Assembly: GCA_028622995.1 (NCBI GenBank)
Contig: JAJQJQ010000012.1
Coordinates: 1,426,001-1,490,000 of the forward strand
From: Panagrolaimus kolymaensis
Lineage: Eukaryota > Nematoda > Chromadorea > Rhabditida > Panagrolaimidae
DNA: 64,000 nt
Reading direction: 5' to 3'
Positions 39,635-51,342 of the stretch are shown here, piece after piece. The notes beneath the pieces are model-generated. The model worked only from the letters and a program-made list of their open reading frames with translations. It did not search any database and was not told the DNA's origin. Position numbers and translations under genes: made by a program. Every line of letters begins with the position of its first letter. The stretch's first letter is position 1.

Positions 39635-40393
39635 TTAAAAATCTTCTGTTTCACTTTCACTTTCGAAGACCACAATTTCATTTTCATTTTTTGGCACAGG
39701 AACTAAATTTCTTTCAGCTTTTTCGACGATCATTTGATTACGAACCATCATTACATCTTCTACTTTATCATCACCCAGAGAATTTCTTTGTGTATTTTGA
39801 AAGAAGTGAGTTAGATTGGAAAATACTCTTTCAGGCTCTGAACTTGACGCCATTAATGATAGATAGGCTTTTGCTAAAGAAGAAAGAAGAGGATATTTTT
39901 TCTCGTTGTTTTGCCAAAATGCTAATGCTATATTGGTTGTGTTTTTCTTAGGCATTGGAACATCAATTCTTGCTTCTTTTACATATTCATTCATCTCTTC
40001 CTAAAACAATGAATAAAACATGGTTTAGAAGCAAAGCCTAACCCGTAATCCACTTTTCTTTGAAACATTCTTTTCATCAAATTGAGACCAACTGAACGGT
40101 TCATCATTATCACTTATTTCACTTTCAGCATCCAAAGATTCAGAATCAGCGATGATTTCATCAGTTTTTGATTGCAGGTTTGAATGTTTACTCAAAAGTA
40201 ATGCTTCAGTGCTAGACCATTCATCATCAGTGAATAATTGTGGCCTATAAATAGTTGTATAAAAAAAATAAAGATTGATACTAAACACTAACCTATAACA
40301 GTATCGAGGATCAAGATAAGCAGCCAGTCGAATGATTTCGTTCGTTTTAAAACTTTCCACACGTTTATCAAAATCAAAAGAAAAAGTTTTCAA
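39635..40393 (-). pseudogene. hAT transposase C-terminal remnant
   Basis: Three exons on the minus strand, 40393 (or further upstream)-40293, 40244-40043 and 40000-39635, read in consistent phase. The last exon carries the hAT dimerisation signature: SSSEPERVFSNLTHFF, then RNSLGDDKVEDVMMVRNQ. IIRLAAYLDPRYCYR in the first exon is the usual hAT segment before it. An acidic serine/glutamate-rich insert lies between. The BED zinc finger and most of the RNase-H-like catalytic domain are absent, so it cannot encode an active transposase. The splice junctions are still intact, which suggests recent loss or selection as a fragment. Confidence 0.75.
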
Positions 40394-40466
40394 ATCTGTT
40401 GAGCTTTTGCAGCAAAAAAGTTTGGCGCCAAAAAGCTTGCGCCAAAGTCAAATCCATTGGAATGGC

Positions 40467-40665
40467 GCCGATTCGAAAAAATTCGAAATTCGAAAGCTTC
40501 GAATCGAATTTCGAATGTTCGATTCGAATTCGAATTTCTTCGAAACGAATTTCGAATGTTCGATTCGAAATTCGTATTTTTCGAAATTCGATTCGTTCGA
40601 AGCTTCGAATTTCGAAATTCGATTCGAAATTCGGTTCGAAATTCGATTCGAAATTCGAAATTCGA
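40467..40665. repeat. Right subterminal TTCGAA-type array of the hAT element
   Basis: The same type of packed TTCGAA/ATTCGAAATTCGA units as the left array, continuing to the inverted end at 40673. Towards the right end the units become a near-perfect tandem of about 12-16 bp (GAAATTCGATTC-like). Confidence 0.85.
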
Positions 40666-40992
40666 CAGCTCTGCTTCCCACAGAGTAAATTCAAAAAAAA
40701 ACTTAAAATGTTAGGTTTCCAAAAAGAATTTGAACGTTTTGTAGCAAGTGAAAACCAGCAAAAAAAATAAAGTGAACGAACGATTAACGCGCAACAACAG
40801 CATGAAAAAAAGTTGTCCATAAAACGGGTTGAGAAAGTGGAGGAAGGAAGATAAAAAAACATAAGATTTGTTGAATGTATGAATGAAATTGGCTCATTAC
40901 GTCTTTAGTAAAACGTGAAATGTTGTTATGCCTCGTGGGGAATTATGTATCTAATTTAAAAATATTACAGAAGAGATTATTGGATCTAAGAC

Positions 40993-41964
40993 ATGGGTGT
41001 ATTTAAGAAGCCACATTATAAAGCTATATTATTAGATATTGAAGGCACAGTCACTTCCATTTCATTTGTAAAGGTAAGCTATTCCTTTGGGAGATTTGCG
41101 GAAAACAAAAACAAGCATGTCAAGGCTTGTTAACGTCAATTTCAACTCCCTTCAAAACCAAAGCTAACCACAACTAAATTGCAGGATGTCCTATTTCCAT
41201 ATGCTCGAGAAAATGCTGAACATTATTTAGAAACCAATATTAAAAATGATAAATTAAAACCGATTGTTTATGCCTTGGTCGAATTATCAAATAAAGAGGC
41301 TCAAGTTGATGGTAAAATTAAAAAGATTACTTCACTTGAAGATTGGAAAAGTATTGCTGAAAATGTTAAAATGTGGATTCAAGACGATCGAAAATTAAAA
41401 CCTTTAAAAGATTTACAAGGCCTTATGTGGGAGGATGCATATAACAATGGCAAAGTTCAAGGGCAGTAAGTTAATTTTTTTGTTGTTTCTGTATGTTTCG
41501 TATTAAAAATTTAATTATGTGACTTTCAGTGTATTCCCTGATCTTAAATATGCTTTACACAATTTTAATACCGTCAATATTCCCGTTTATATTTATTCAT
41601 CCGGTAGCGTCCATGCCCAAAAGCTCCTTTTTAGTAATTCCATTGATGGTGATTTGGCTCCTGTAATCTTTAGTTCCACTCAAGTCTTTTAATATTCAAA
41701 TCTTTTTAGCTTCTTTCGGATTACTTTGACACTGAAGTCGGCCAAAAAACTGAACCATCATCATATAAAAATATCGCAGACCAACTAAATCTTGCCCCTA
41801 AAGATATCCTATTTTTGACTGATATTGAAAAAGAAGCCGTTGCTGCAAGTAAAGCTGGAATGTCGGTTTACATTGTCGTTCGAGATGGTAATGCTCCACT
41901 TTGTCCTGGCGTTAATGAACGCTTTAAGACTATCACTTGTTTAGAAGGATTATTTTGTGAATAA
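40993..41964 (+). CDS. ENOPH1: Enolase-phosphatase E1 (acireductone synthase)
   Basis: HAD-superfamily enzyme of the methionine salvage pathway. It enolises and dephosphorylates 2,3-diketo-5-methylthiopentyl-1-phosphate to acireductone. Exons 40993-41073, 41185-41465, 41530-41662 and 41710-41964 give 249 aa (human 261). The HAD nucleophile motif is DIEGT (Asp15, with Glu17 typical of this family), followed by SFVKDVLFPYA. The cap has LQGLMWEDAY; motif II is IYSSGSVHAQK; motif III is the lysine in VGQKTEPSSYK; motif IV is FLTDIEKE. A splice acceptor (ATATTACAG, ending at 40970) 22 bp before the ATG could be a trans-splice or 5'UTR acceptor. Stop and AATAAA overlap, with another AATAAA shortly after. 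Intact. Confidence 0.95.
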
Positions 41965-42540
41965 ATTATATTGAATAAATAGAAAAATTCCTGGTCATAA
42001 AATGTGATTTCGATGTTGGATCATGTGGAGCAAAAAGTTTTAAATAAAAAGAGCCGATTGCGAAATCTTTTTTACAGTAATGGCTTTTGTCTCGTCATAA
42101 AAAATTTTCTCATCTTTTTTTTCTTCTTATTAAAGTTATTAGTGTAATAAAATATAAGTTTATTTATTTATGTTAAAAGATGTTTGATTTTTGAAATAAA
42201 ACATTTATAACATGTAGTGTTGAAGTTAAAACAGATTATTTGTGTATGCTTTTAAAGTTGTGTATTTTAACCAAACAGGTTACTTTCTAGACTATAAAAA
42301 TAAAACTAAATAAGCTTTATTTATTTATGTGTTATTTTATAATAAAAGATGGTAATAATAAAAAAAAATATTTTCGATACTTATTTTTGCCGCAAATAAA
42401 ATTAAAAGAATTAAAAATCTCGATAAAATAAGATTCAGGTATTTACAAAAAATGAATAAAATTAAAAAAGAATATGGCAGTTTAGAAAAATGGAGACTGA
42501 CTTTTTTTATAAAAATATATTTTTTGTATGTAAAATTTAT
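41965..42540. other. Intergenic, convergent 3' ends of ENOPH1 and CCDC141-like
   Basis: AT-rich 3'UTR-type sequence with AATAAA copies on plus near 41976 and, on minus, overlapping the CCDC141-like stop codon region. No coding frame seen. Confidence 0.6.
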
Positions 42541-45500
42541 TTATTTAGTTGGAGTTGCTCGAGGATTTTCAATTGAGAATGTTTGATCGCGTGAAACTTC
42601 TTCACCTTTTACTTGACGCTCTTGTGTCACTTTGGTAATGTGAAAGAAAGTTCCAGGTTCAGCTCCTCGCTGACGAACAACGAGATCAGCAGAACTTCGA
42701 GCTTCACCTCCTGGATTTACAGCTGTGGCTGTAAATTGTCCGCCATCCACAAGTTGAACTCGTGGAATTATTAATGAATGAACTCCATTTCCTTCCTACA
42801 AAAAATTAAATTAGTGTTAATTTTCATTTTGGAATTTAGACTTACATCAAGGATTTGAACTTCATCACAATGTGGAATAACTTGGCCATCACGGAGCCAA
42901 GTCACCTTTGGAAGAGGATCTCCACTAACTTTAATATTCCAATGAAGACGATCACCTTCCATAATTTCTTCAGAAATTAAACGTTTAACAAAATCGGGTG
43001 CTACGGTTTTTGCTGAAATTAGGTTAATTATTTTCTTAAGAAATCCCTAATCTTCTGTTAAATAGTAACACGAAAAATTATGAAATAAACTTACGTCTAA
43101 CAACCAATTGAGCTGAACTAGTAGCAATACCTCCCGAGCTCATAGCTGAACACATATATTTTCCGCTATCAGCTAAAGTAGTAAATCGGAATGAAAGAGA
43201 AATCCTTCCACCAATATTTGAAAAATCAATATGAGGATGTGATTGCTTAGTGATGGGAACACCATCTTTATTCCATTGAATTTCGGGTGCTGGTGTGCCA
43301 ATGACAACCCCATCAAATTTAGCACTTTCTCCAACAGTTGTAACTTGAGAAACTAAAGTTTGGGAAAAATGTGGTGGAGTTCCAATTTTTTGTTGAGTTG
43401 AAATTGTTCGATCCATAAATTCTTCTTCAACCTGTTGTTGCCCAAATCTATTATTTTTCTGTTGATGTTGATGTTGTTGTTGTTGGCCACTATGATAACT
43501 TTGTGACATAAATTGTTGTTGAAGGCCATGAGATCTTTTAGCTGGTGGAGGAGTAGTAAGACCTGAACGTTTTTGTGGAATAATTTCGCTATAATCTGTT
43601 GCACCAAAAGTTTCAATAATTTTTTGATGTTCAATTGTATGTGGCTTTCGAGTAGCTTTGGGTTGAGGAATAAGCGATCGAGGTCGAACATGAATAACAG
43701 TAGTGGATTCAGTTTTGCCTTTAATATTTTCTGCATTCATTTTATAAAATCCAGCATTTTCAAGTTTTGCTGGAGTAAACACAATGGAATATGTATCACC
43801 AACATTAATAAATTCAGCAAATTGATAATTACTTTTAATTGGTTTATCATTAAAATACCAATGTACTTTCGGTCTTGGGTTTCCAACCATCAAACAATCA
43901 ACTTGAGTTTTTTCTCCTTCATTTACAGTATATTCTGTTTGGAATGGACGAACAAAATCTGGGGCATTTGCAATGCTGCTATATCCCAGTTCACCCATAT
44001 CTTGCTGTTGATATTCTTCAATCATCGTCGTTTTAATTTGACGATGTTGTGGAACTGGTGGAGGAGTTGGTGTTCCACCTGTATAGGCTCCATCACTCCA
44101 AAATCCTTCACTTTGAATCATGGTTAATGAACGTTGTTGAATTCCACTTTGTTGAGTTTGACCTAGTGGAGTTACAATTAATGTGGCTCCACTTCGAGCT
44201 TCTCCTGATTCATTTATAGCCTCAACAGTATATAATCCAGTATGTTGTGGACCAACATTATTAAGAATCAATCGACTCCATCCAGTTTCTTCTTCTTCAA
44301 TTTTAACATCATTCGTAGTTTTAATTGGTTGTTCTTTAAATTTCCAAGTAACTTTGGGTGGTGGCGATCCAGTTGTTCGAACTTGGAATAAAGTTTTTTG
44401 ACCTTCTTCCACTGTTTGATTTACCAAAGATGGAGCAAAAGCGGGTGCTTCAGGGATGGGTGTTTTAGGTTTAGGTGGAGTTGGAGGTGGAGCTTTACGA
44501 GTAGGAGTTGCAGGTTGAACATAAATTCGACAAAAGTTTGTTGTTTCACCAGCTTGATTTCGAGCACTTGCTTTATAAAGCCCCGAATCAGTTGGTGTAG
44601 TTTTGTTGATGGTCAAAGAGCAATGATCGCCTTGAAAATCGAGTTTGATTCTTTCTGATTCTTGAATGGTTTCTTCTTCTTTGAACCAAACAACTTTGGG
44701 TTCAGGTTGGGCGGTGACAACACAATCTAATCTCGCAGTTTCGCCTTCAACATTATTAACATTTTGAAGTTGTTTAACAAAACGAGGCTTTTGAACTTCT
44801 GGAGCTCCAAGTTGACTTTTGGATTTCACTGTTAAACGGGCTGAACTTTCAGCTGAACCCAAAGGATTATCAACTCGAATTTTATAAACAGCTGAATCTT
44901 CAATGAATGTTTCTTCAATGGTTAAAGTTGCAACGCCATTAAGAAAGCTTTGACGATAATCAACATTGGTTTTAACATCCATATCGTCTTTGGTCCAAGT
45001 AATTTTAGGTTCGGGCTCGGCTTCAACTCGAGCAGCAAATTGGAAGCGGCTTCCTTCATCAATTTGTGCGTCTCGAAGTTCAGTAATTAAGCGAGGAGCT
45101 TTTTGATGAACTTGTTTGGAGCCTTCTTCAACAAAAGTTTCAGAGGTTTGAGTGGTGGTAAGTTTAGTTTGAATTTGTTTAAGACGATTTTCAATATCGG
45201 ATTGAGTTTGGGCTGCTTTTTGAATTCGAAGTTGTGAATCCTCAGCTGAAAAAAAAATCAGATGAAAAAATTTTTAAAAAAGTAAATAAGTTTTGGATAA
45301 AGCTTAGAACAAAAAGCGCAAAATAATTTCGATATAAAGCTTTGTGTTTACAAAAATGAAAAGTTGACATTATTTAAAAAATCCTACTTACTTCCTTTTT
45401 CGGAAACCAACCGATGAGCTTCTTGAAGCTTTTGTTGTTGTTGGGGCATTTGTCGAATAACTTGTTCAATCCTTTCTCGAACTTGTTCCTTTTCTTCTTC

Positions 45501-47914
45501 ATTTGTTGCACGATCAGCAGCAATTTCCAAATTTCGAATTATTTCAAATACATCTACTTGCCACATTTGAATTTCTTCAATAATATGTACGGCTGCTTTA
45601 GTTTCATGTTTAACTTGTTCCCAATTTTGCCATTTTTGAGTCATTTGTTGAATTTTTTGTTCATGATTTGTAATTATTTGTCGAACTGAATCTATCGCTT
45701 GATCAGCATTTAAATGAACATCATGATTTGCAAGGAATTTAGCATTGGAAACAAATTTTTCACCTTGATGTCTCTCTTGTTGAAAAGTTTCTTGAATCAT
45801 ATGGAATACATTATTCATTTGTTGGGCAACATTTTCATTCGAAAAATCTCGATTAGCATCAAGTAAGTTAGAAAGGGTTTCAAATGAGCTATCAAGTTCT
45901 CGGCTGAATTTTTGAACTTGTTGGAAATTATTCCCAAGTTGAATTCGATTTTCAAGGGTTTGTTTGAGGCTTTCATATCGATGTTCAAAATCGGTTAAAT
46001 GACGTCGATCTTCGGTATTGAGTTCATGGGCTCGATTTAATACGGTATTAACTTCATGCTCCTTATTCTGAAATAGCCAATAATTTTAGGGTAAATGAAT
46101 TTAATTTTATATAGGTTCTTATTAGTAATAAACTTACAATAACTTCAGTAGCAAATTGCTTATGTTTTGTAACAAATTCGATGGCCGAATTATAATCATT
46201 TCCAAGATTGCCATTGGAAGCTAAGAAAGGTTCAGCTGTGTCTCTTAACCAAGTTGTTAGGTTTGTAATCTGAAAAGTCCACCTATAGTTTTTTCTGAAA
46301 AAGTAATAATTCTTACTTGAGATTTCAAAAGTTCACTCCCAACTTGAATTCGATGTTTAGCAAGCTCTTCAATTTGTTGCAAACGTGTTTGCAATTCAGA
46401 AAGTTTAGAAGCAACTTGTTCATTTTGTTCAATTCGAATAATTTGTGAACCTTCTTCAATAACTTTTCTTGCTTTTTGTCTCGCAAGAGGACCAAGTTCG
46501 CCTGCAATGGCGGCGGATGCATTGGAAAGATCAACCTCCATTTTATCCAATTGATGGAGCATCTAAAATTCACGACACAAATCTTTTAACAATGGCCTTT
46601 GAAAAAAATTACCGAATCAGCATTTTGTAAAAATTGTTGAATTCTTGATCCAAGTTGAGTTTTCTCTTCAATTTGTCGAATGAATTTATCCATGGAATTT
46701 TGTAATTCTCGACATTTAACAATGGAAGCATCATTTCTTTGGCTTTGAAATTGGGTAAGTAAATGTTTCAAAACTTCACATTGATGTTTTGCTTCTTGAA
46801 TTAAACCAGAAAGAATAATGGAATCTGCACCATGAGCAACTTGAGCTTGAGCATTTCGAAGCCAATTTTCTATTTCATTCAATTGCTCCGATAATGAATC
46901 ATGTTGCTGTTGCTGTTGCTGTTGCTGTTGATCAGCCATGAGACCAAGCCGCTCTTTCTCCTGATTCCAAACTGATTCAACTGATTCCCATTCTTGGGCG
47001 AGCCTGCAAATTTGGGAATTTTAATGAAAACATTGGTTTGATTGACATACATGAGCATAACTTTTTCAATTAGTAAACATGCATTTGCAGTCTCAGCTGG
47101 CCTTTCAGCATTGTCTGCAAGATTTCCAAGTACACAAATTTGTGAAATTATTGAAGATCCAAGATCTACCGCAGATGAAGTAACATCCAATAAATCTAAA
47201 ATCCTTTCTATTTTTTTGTTTCAAAGATATTATTTTCTAACTATTAAAAGCATTTTGAGCTTCTCCAACTGCTTGATGATTGCCGGAAAGTGCGCTTCGC
47301 AAAAGTCCATTAATTTGATGAACAATCTAAAAACCATTGATTCAGTCATAATAATGAATCACTAACATGTTTGTACCTCAGCATGATTAGCTGCTTCTTG
47401 ATAAAATTTAAGTGCATCTTCAAGAATGTAACCGCGAAGATCTAATTGTCGATTAAGTTCTCGCCAAGCTATTCCTAAACTTTCTGCCATGGCTTCATAA
47501 ACGATAATACCATCTTCAGTTTTTTGTTCAGTTACAAGTTTATCAGCTCCAGCCAAAAGTTGTTCAACTTGGTCTTGCTTGCTCTGAAATAGATAGAATC
47601 GTCAAATATTGAAAGGATAAACAAGTTTTCTGAATGTTAATTAGCCTTATACCAAATCTAAAGCTTTCATCCCTAAAATCCAACTTCATGCTTACCCTTA
47701 ATCGAGCAATCAAATCTCTATGTGCATCTAAAAGATGTTTCGTTTCCGCAGCATTGGAACCAAAATCCAATAATCGCGGTCGCATTTCGTCAATTCGTAA
47801 TTCAACATATCCAAGTGATTTAAGCATAGCAATCACGATGGTAGTATGTTGACCAGCTCGAACCCCAATTAACGACATTGTTGTGGTCGTGGGTTTCTCC
47901 ATTGTTTCAGTCAT
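42541..47914 (-). CDS. CCDC141: CCDC141-like protein: spectrin-like coiled coils plus six Ig domains
   Basis: Exons (minus): 47914-47696, 47583-47377, 47326-47242, 47195-47051, 47003-46613, 46562-46317, 46269-46138, 46067-45392, 45245-43095, 43012-42846, 42795-42541. All phases agree: 1,557 aa. The N-terminus (MSLIGVRAGQHTTIVIAMLK, LDFGSNAAETKHLL) and VYEAMAESLGIAWRELN match vertebrate CCDC141/CAMDI. Residues about 1-740 are spectrin-repeat-like coiled coil with a polyglutamine run (46900-46935). Then come six I-set Ig domains (about 750-1530), each with the PKVxW strand C motif and the DSGxY-type turn; several lack the disulfide cysteines, as in muscle Ig domains. Vertebrate CCDC141 has a single Ig, so the Ig tail is expanded here, like kettin/titin. 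A cytoskeletal or sarcomeric scaffold is likely. TPPPVP and proline-rich linkers separate Ig3-Ig5. Confidence 0.85.
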
Positions 47915-49073
47915 ATTTTTACGTTTTGGAAGAAAAATATTTTTATTTATTACTCATAAAAATAAAAAAAATGCTTCAAAGTGAACAAGCAGCGGAGATG
48001 ACGATCCGCCACTCTCTGAAAAAATGTAAAAGCAATAAAGATAGTTATTTAGCTTTAAAAAAACGGAGAAAACGCAACGAGCAACGATCCTTTTACATTG
48101 CATTTTTTGAAAAATGCTTATGGGTAAAGAAGAAAAAAGGCAACATTTAAAATATTTGGCATAAAAAATAGGCAAAACAAAGATTTTAGGAATAAACAAC
48201 GATCGATTGGATTAAAGGGTCAAAAAAATGCACCACCGATAATCAAAGTGACAATGGTAAAGGATAAAAAAAGTCTCTCATTCTAACATCTGAAATCAAT
48301 TTGGTTTACCTCTTTTTGTGCCACTGGCATTTTTCTTTTAGCTTGCAAAAATATAAGAAGAAAGAAAAGAAAAAGCAATCGTTCAGGATGGTGGATCAAC
48401 AAAATGTTGTTCGGCAGTTTTTATGTTCTCTATTTCTCCGCCTGGATTTTTTTTTTCTCCTCTTTAGAATGTTACACCTAAAATTGAAATAGACAGCCGT
48501 AGTAGTATAAATCTTTTGCGGCAAAAGACATATCTTTTTCTTTGACTCTTCTTTCAAGCTTAATCTTTTCTTCTTTCTTTTTTGCTACCGATATGAAAAG
48601 AAAAAAAAGTTTAGTCTCGCACAAATTTCCACCCCCACAGAGATATTTAGTCTCGAACTCTCGAATAAGCTTTTTAAAATGGCCATTTTAACGGCTGTTT
48701 TGGAATTAAAAAAGGGTAAACCAATCATAAAAATTATAATAAAAATTATCCGTGCTTTTAATGATTAAAACACCGTAACTTTGAAAGCACAAAAACAACC
48801 ACTTTTTCTGTGAAACAATTTTTTATAGCCACAAAATAAACTCGTCTATCCTTGTTCAACAGAATAAAAGGTCAAATCATTGTTTCCAAGATTATGAATC
48901 ATGTTACTTTCATGTTGTTCTCTAATAAATTTGTTTACAAAAAATACATGTGAAAAGAAAAATAAACCTCTATCAATTTATTCAGCTTTTTATAAAAGAA
49001 AAACAAATACAAGAGAAGTGATCAAAATAATGATTAATGAAAATTCTATCAGATATTAATTCTATACGTTGAT
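47915..49073. other. Intergenic, upstream of CCDC141-like
   Basis: About 1.16 kb of AT-rich sequence with A-runs and pyrimidine tracts. Frames up to 90 codons are lysine- or phenylalanine-rich without domains. It is the probable promoter and 5'UTR of the CCDC141-like gene and the 3' flank of the small membrane-protein gene. Confidence 0.5.
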
Positions 49074-49590
49074 TTAATGGAGATGTCCAATATCAGCTCC
49101 ACCAGCTTGGCGCAATGGATCATATTTCTTGAAGTATTCTCTGTCTTGATTCTTTTGACGGATACCGTACCAATGTTCAACTTCATGATGATGAGCATCT
49201 TCTTTACCCTTTTTGTACAAAACTTTATGATGTGGCTTGACTAAAATATATGAACGTTAAAAAAGCTCAAAATAAAAATAACATACTTGGAAGAACGAAT
49301 TTGTAGACACCATAAAGGATAAAGCCAGAAAAAACGTAATATCTCATAACTGGTAAATATTGCCACATGTGGCGCCATGAAGCCATACGAAACTAAAAAA
49401 TTGCAAATAAGTTTAGATTCAAAGTTGAAAGTAAACTAACCCATTCAGCAGCAGTCCAAGGACGAGCAGGCATACGTGGATGTAATTGCGAATCTGGGAT
49501 CGGTGCATTTGGTGAAACAAGTGTAACAGTGGCTCCACGAACAGTTTCAGCAGTCCATTTGGTTACTCCCCATACTTTTTCGAATACCAT
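49074..49590 (-). CDS. Small single-pass membrane protein, possibly mitochondrial
   Basis: Three exons, 49590-49441, 49392-49287 and 49240-49074, in agreeing phase give 140 aa. It starts MVFEKVWGVTKWTAETVRG and has a proline/tryptophan region (MPARPWTAAEW) and WRHMWQYLPVMRYY. One hydrophobic helix follows at about residues 67-85 (YYVFSGFILYGVYKFVLP), then a hydrophilic histidine- and lysine-rich tail (KEDAHHHEVEHWYG) ending in GHLH. Size, single helix and charged C-terminus resemble accessory subunits of respiratory-chain complexes, but I cannot name the family; that role is inference. Compact gene with 46-48-bp introns and a diverged copy directly upstream (50144-50588). Confidence 0.75.
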
Positions 49591-50143
49591 TTTGCTGAAA
49601 AATATATAATTTTAAAAAAGCACAGAATAATCAAAAGAAAATACAAAAATAACACGCATGGTTTACAGCTTCAACAAACACGAATAACTTGAAGAAGTTT
49701 GTTATATGAAAATGCAACACGTTTAGAATTCGACACTTCGAATGTTCTTGACTAAAAGGTTTATTGGAATCAACAGATACTTTTAATAATAAAAAAATCA
49801 GAAATCGAAGATTTAGAAGTGATAAAGCAAGAATTTGTTTAAGAAAAAGCTCAAGCAAGAAAAAAATAGAAAAAATGCGAGAGTTTGCAAGTATTCGTTT
49901 TGAGAACTCAGGGTAAATGATTGAATTAAAAGTTTGTCTTTCAATTTTTTGCAAGCTTTGAAAGCATTTTCTCTTCATTATTTTGCATAAGATCACTTTT
50001 TTTTCTCAAGAATGCCATAGAAATGGTTGATAAACAGTGGTCCAGTTTTGTAAGCTTCCCATTCGCTAATTTGCATATTTACTTTTGAACTCAAAATGCT
50101 TAATTATCACTTCAAGGGGCAATGCTTTGATTGATAGAAAGTA

Positions 50144-50588
50144 TTAATCGTGATCATAAAAAGGTGGCGTTTTTAAACAAAAAATTTCTTCATCCAAGCT
50201 TTTAAAATTGATTGTTTCTTCGATGCAAAGAGCAGCTTCATCGATATCAGTCCAATGACATACTCCCAGATTCCCAGACAGAGATATATATCCATGAATC
50301 AACTAGGATAATATAAAATAAAAAATAAACCATACAATTCAGCTTTTGTTTTTGGTAAATTTCTCCATATTTGACGTTGATACAGTATAGCAATACGAAG
50401 CTGAAAAGATAGTTTAATTAGTTTATATGAAAATCAAAATGGCTCACCTGTTGAGCAGCAAATCTTATTTTTGGATTAAGTTGTGATGATTCAGAAACAT
50501 TTGCATTTGATGAAGACAGGATAACAGTAATACCACGAGCAGTTTCTATGGTTTTTTTGGTTTTTGATCTTATTTTTTCAAACACCAT
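50144..50588 (-). pseudogene. Diverged tandem copy of the 49.1-kb small protein gene
   Basis: Exon 1 (50588-50448) reads MVFEKIRSKTKKTIETARG and SSSNANVSESSQLNP, aligning without gaps to MVFEKVWGVTKWTAETVRG of the neighbour. Exon 2 (50400-50331; LRIAILYQRQIWRNLPK) aligns to FRMASWRHMWQYLP. Both donors and the first intron position are conserved. The transmembrane helix and histidine-rich tail are not recognisable. A following open stretch ends CLKTPPFYDHD at the stop 50146-50144, but the acceptor at 50304-50303 joins it out of frame. An acceptor about 48 bp further in (after CTGGGAG) would restore the frame. It is either a decaying duplicate or a gene with a new C-terminus. Confidence 0.5.
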
Positions 50589-51342
50589 TTTCTAAAAAAA
50601 AGATAGTGTTGATTTTAGAAGTTTTACAGGTAGGTATAAAAATAAAATCCTAAAGAATTATCAAACATCTTTTGATTATTCGTTAAAGCGAACAATTTCT
50701 TAACGCTAAAAAACAATGGCTTCGACAAACAATGTTTCATTTTTTTCACATCTAAAAGGCTTACTGTTAGCTCGTTTCAAGATCACCCGATATTCAAATT
50801 CCTAAAAAATATGTTTGAGGTTAATTATTTTAACTTTTTATTTTCCGTATTTGTCGTTTTTATTTTTATTTTGAAGTTAGCGCTTCGTTAAATGAGCTTC
50901 GTATACTTCGGTATGTAAATTTTGAATGACCGAATTGGTTTATTTTTTGCAGCATGTTTTTCACCTTTAGGCTTTTCAAGGATTTTACCATATAATGAAT
51001 ATAAACGTTTGAATGTTCGAGTAATTGCAAGGGGCATAAAAGTGCTGCTATGTTTGAAATTGATTGAAATTATCAAGCAAAATTGATTCCAATAACGCCA
51101 TAACACAATACGAAGCCCGTTGTTATCAAACAACCTTTTTGCTTGCTTATTTCCCTCTTCCTTATTTGCTTTCTTTTTCCTCCTTTTTTCTTCTTCTTCG
51201 AATGTAAGCATTTTATTTATTCGTCATCATCACTTTTTGATAGATCGATACAAATTTGCTGTATATTTTTTATTTTCATCATATTTCAAAATAAATATAT
51301 TTTTTACATATTATAATTTACTCACAAATAAAACAAGAAAAA
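50589..51342. other. Intergenic between divergent genes
   Basis: AT-rich. A 107-codon minus-strand frame (51211-50888), basic and without a domain, and a 105-codon phenylalanine-rich plus frame overlap here; neither has supporting homology or splice context. The region probably serves as the promoter for the plus-strand gene at 51343. Confidence 0.45.

Larger units (their letters stand above)
39357..40673. mobile_element. hAT transposon, internally deleted, with TTCGAA-type arrays
   Basis: A 1,317-bp element with a perfect 8-bp target duplication CTTCCCAC (39349-39356 and 40674-40681). The inverted ends are CAGTGCTGTCGAA and CAGAGCTGTCGAA (right end reverse-complemented), typical of hAT. About 150-200 bp inside each end consist of tightly packed TTCGAA/ATTCGAATCGAA repeats. 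The centre encodes, on the minus strand, the C-terminal part of a hAT transposase. Only about the last 240 residues remain, so the copy is probably non-autonomous. Confidence 0.9.
22869..40992. other. 18-kb gene desert with inverted-repeat elements
   Basis: Apart from the mobile elements listed separately (23830-24145, 24837-25071, 29130-29320, 39357-40673), I see no gene. The sequence is AT-rich with long A/T homopolymers, GAAA- and GATGAT-type microsatellites and short phenylalanine- or lysine-rich frames up to about 100 codons that lack domains and exon-like boundaries. Strongly spliced genes with very short exons, or RNA genes, could have been missed. No tRNA, 5S, U6 or spliced-leader core sequence was noticed by eye. 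Confidence 0.55.

Noticed and set aside
50888..51211. 107-codon basic minus-strand frame
   Set aside because: No recognisable domain; lies in the promoter region of a plus-strand gene, overlaps another open frame, and is low-complexity lysine/glutamate at its start.
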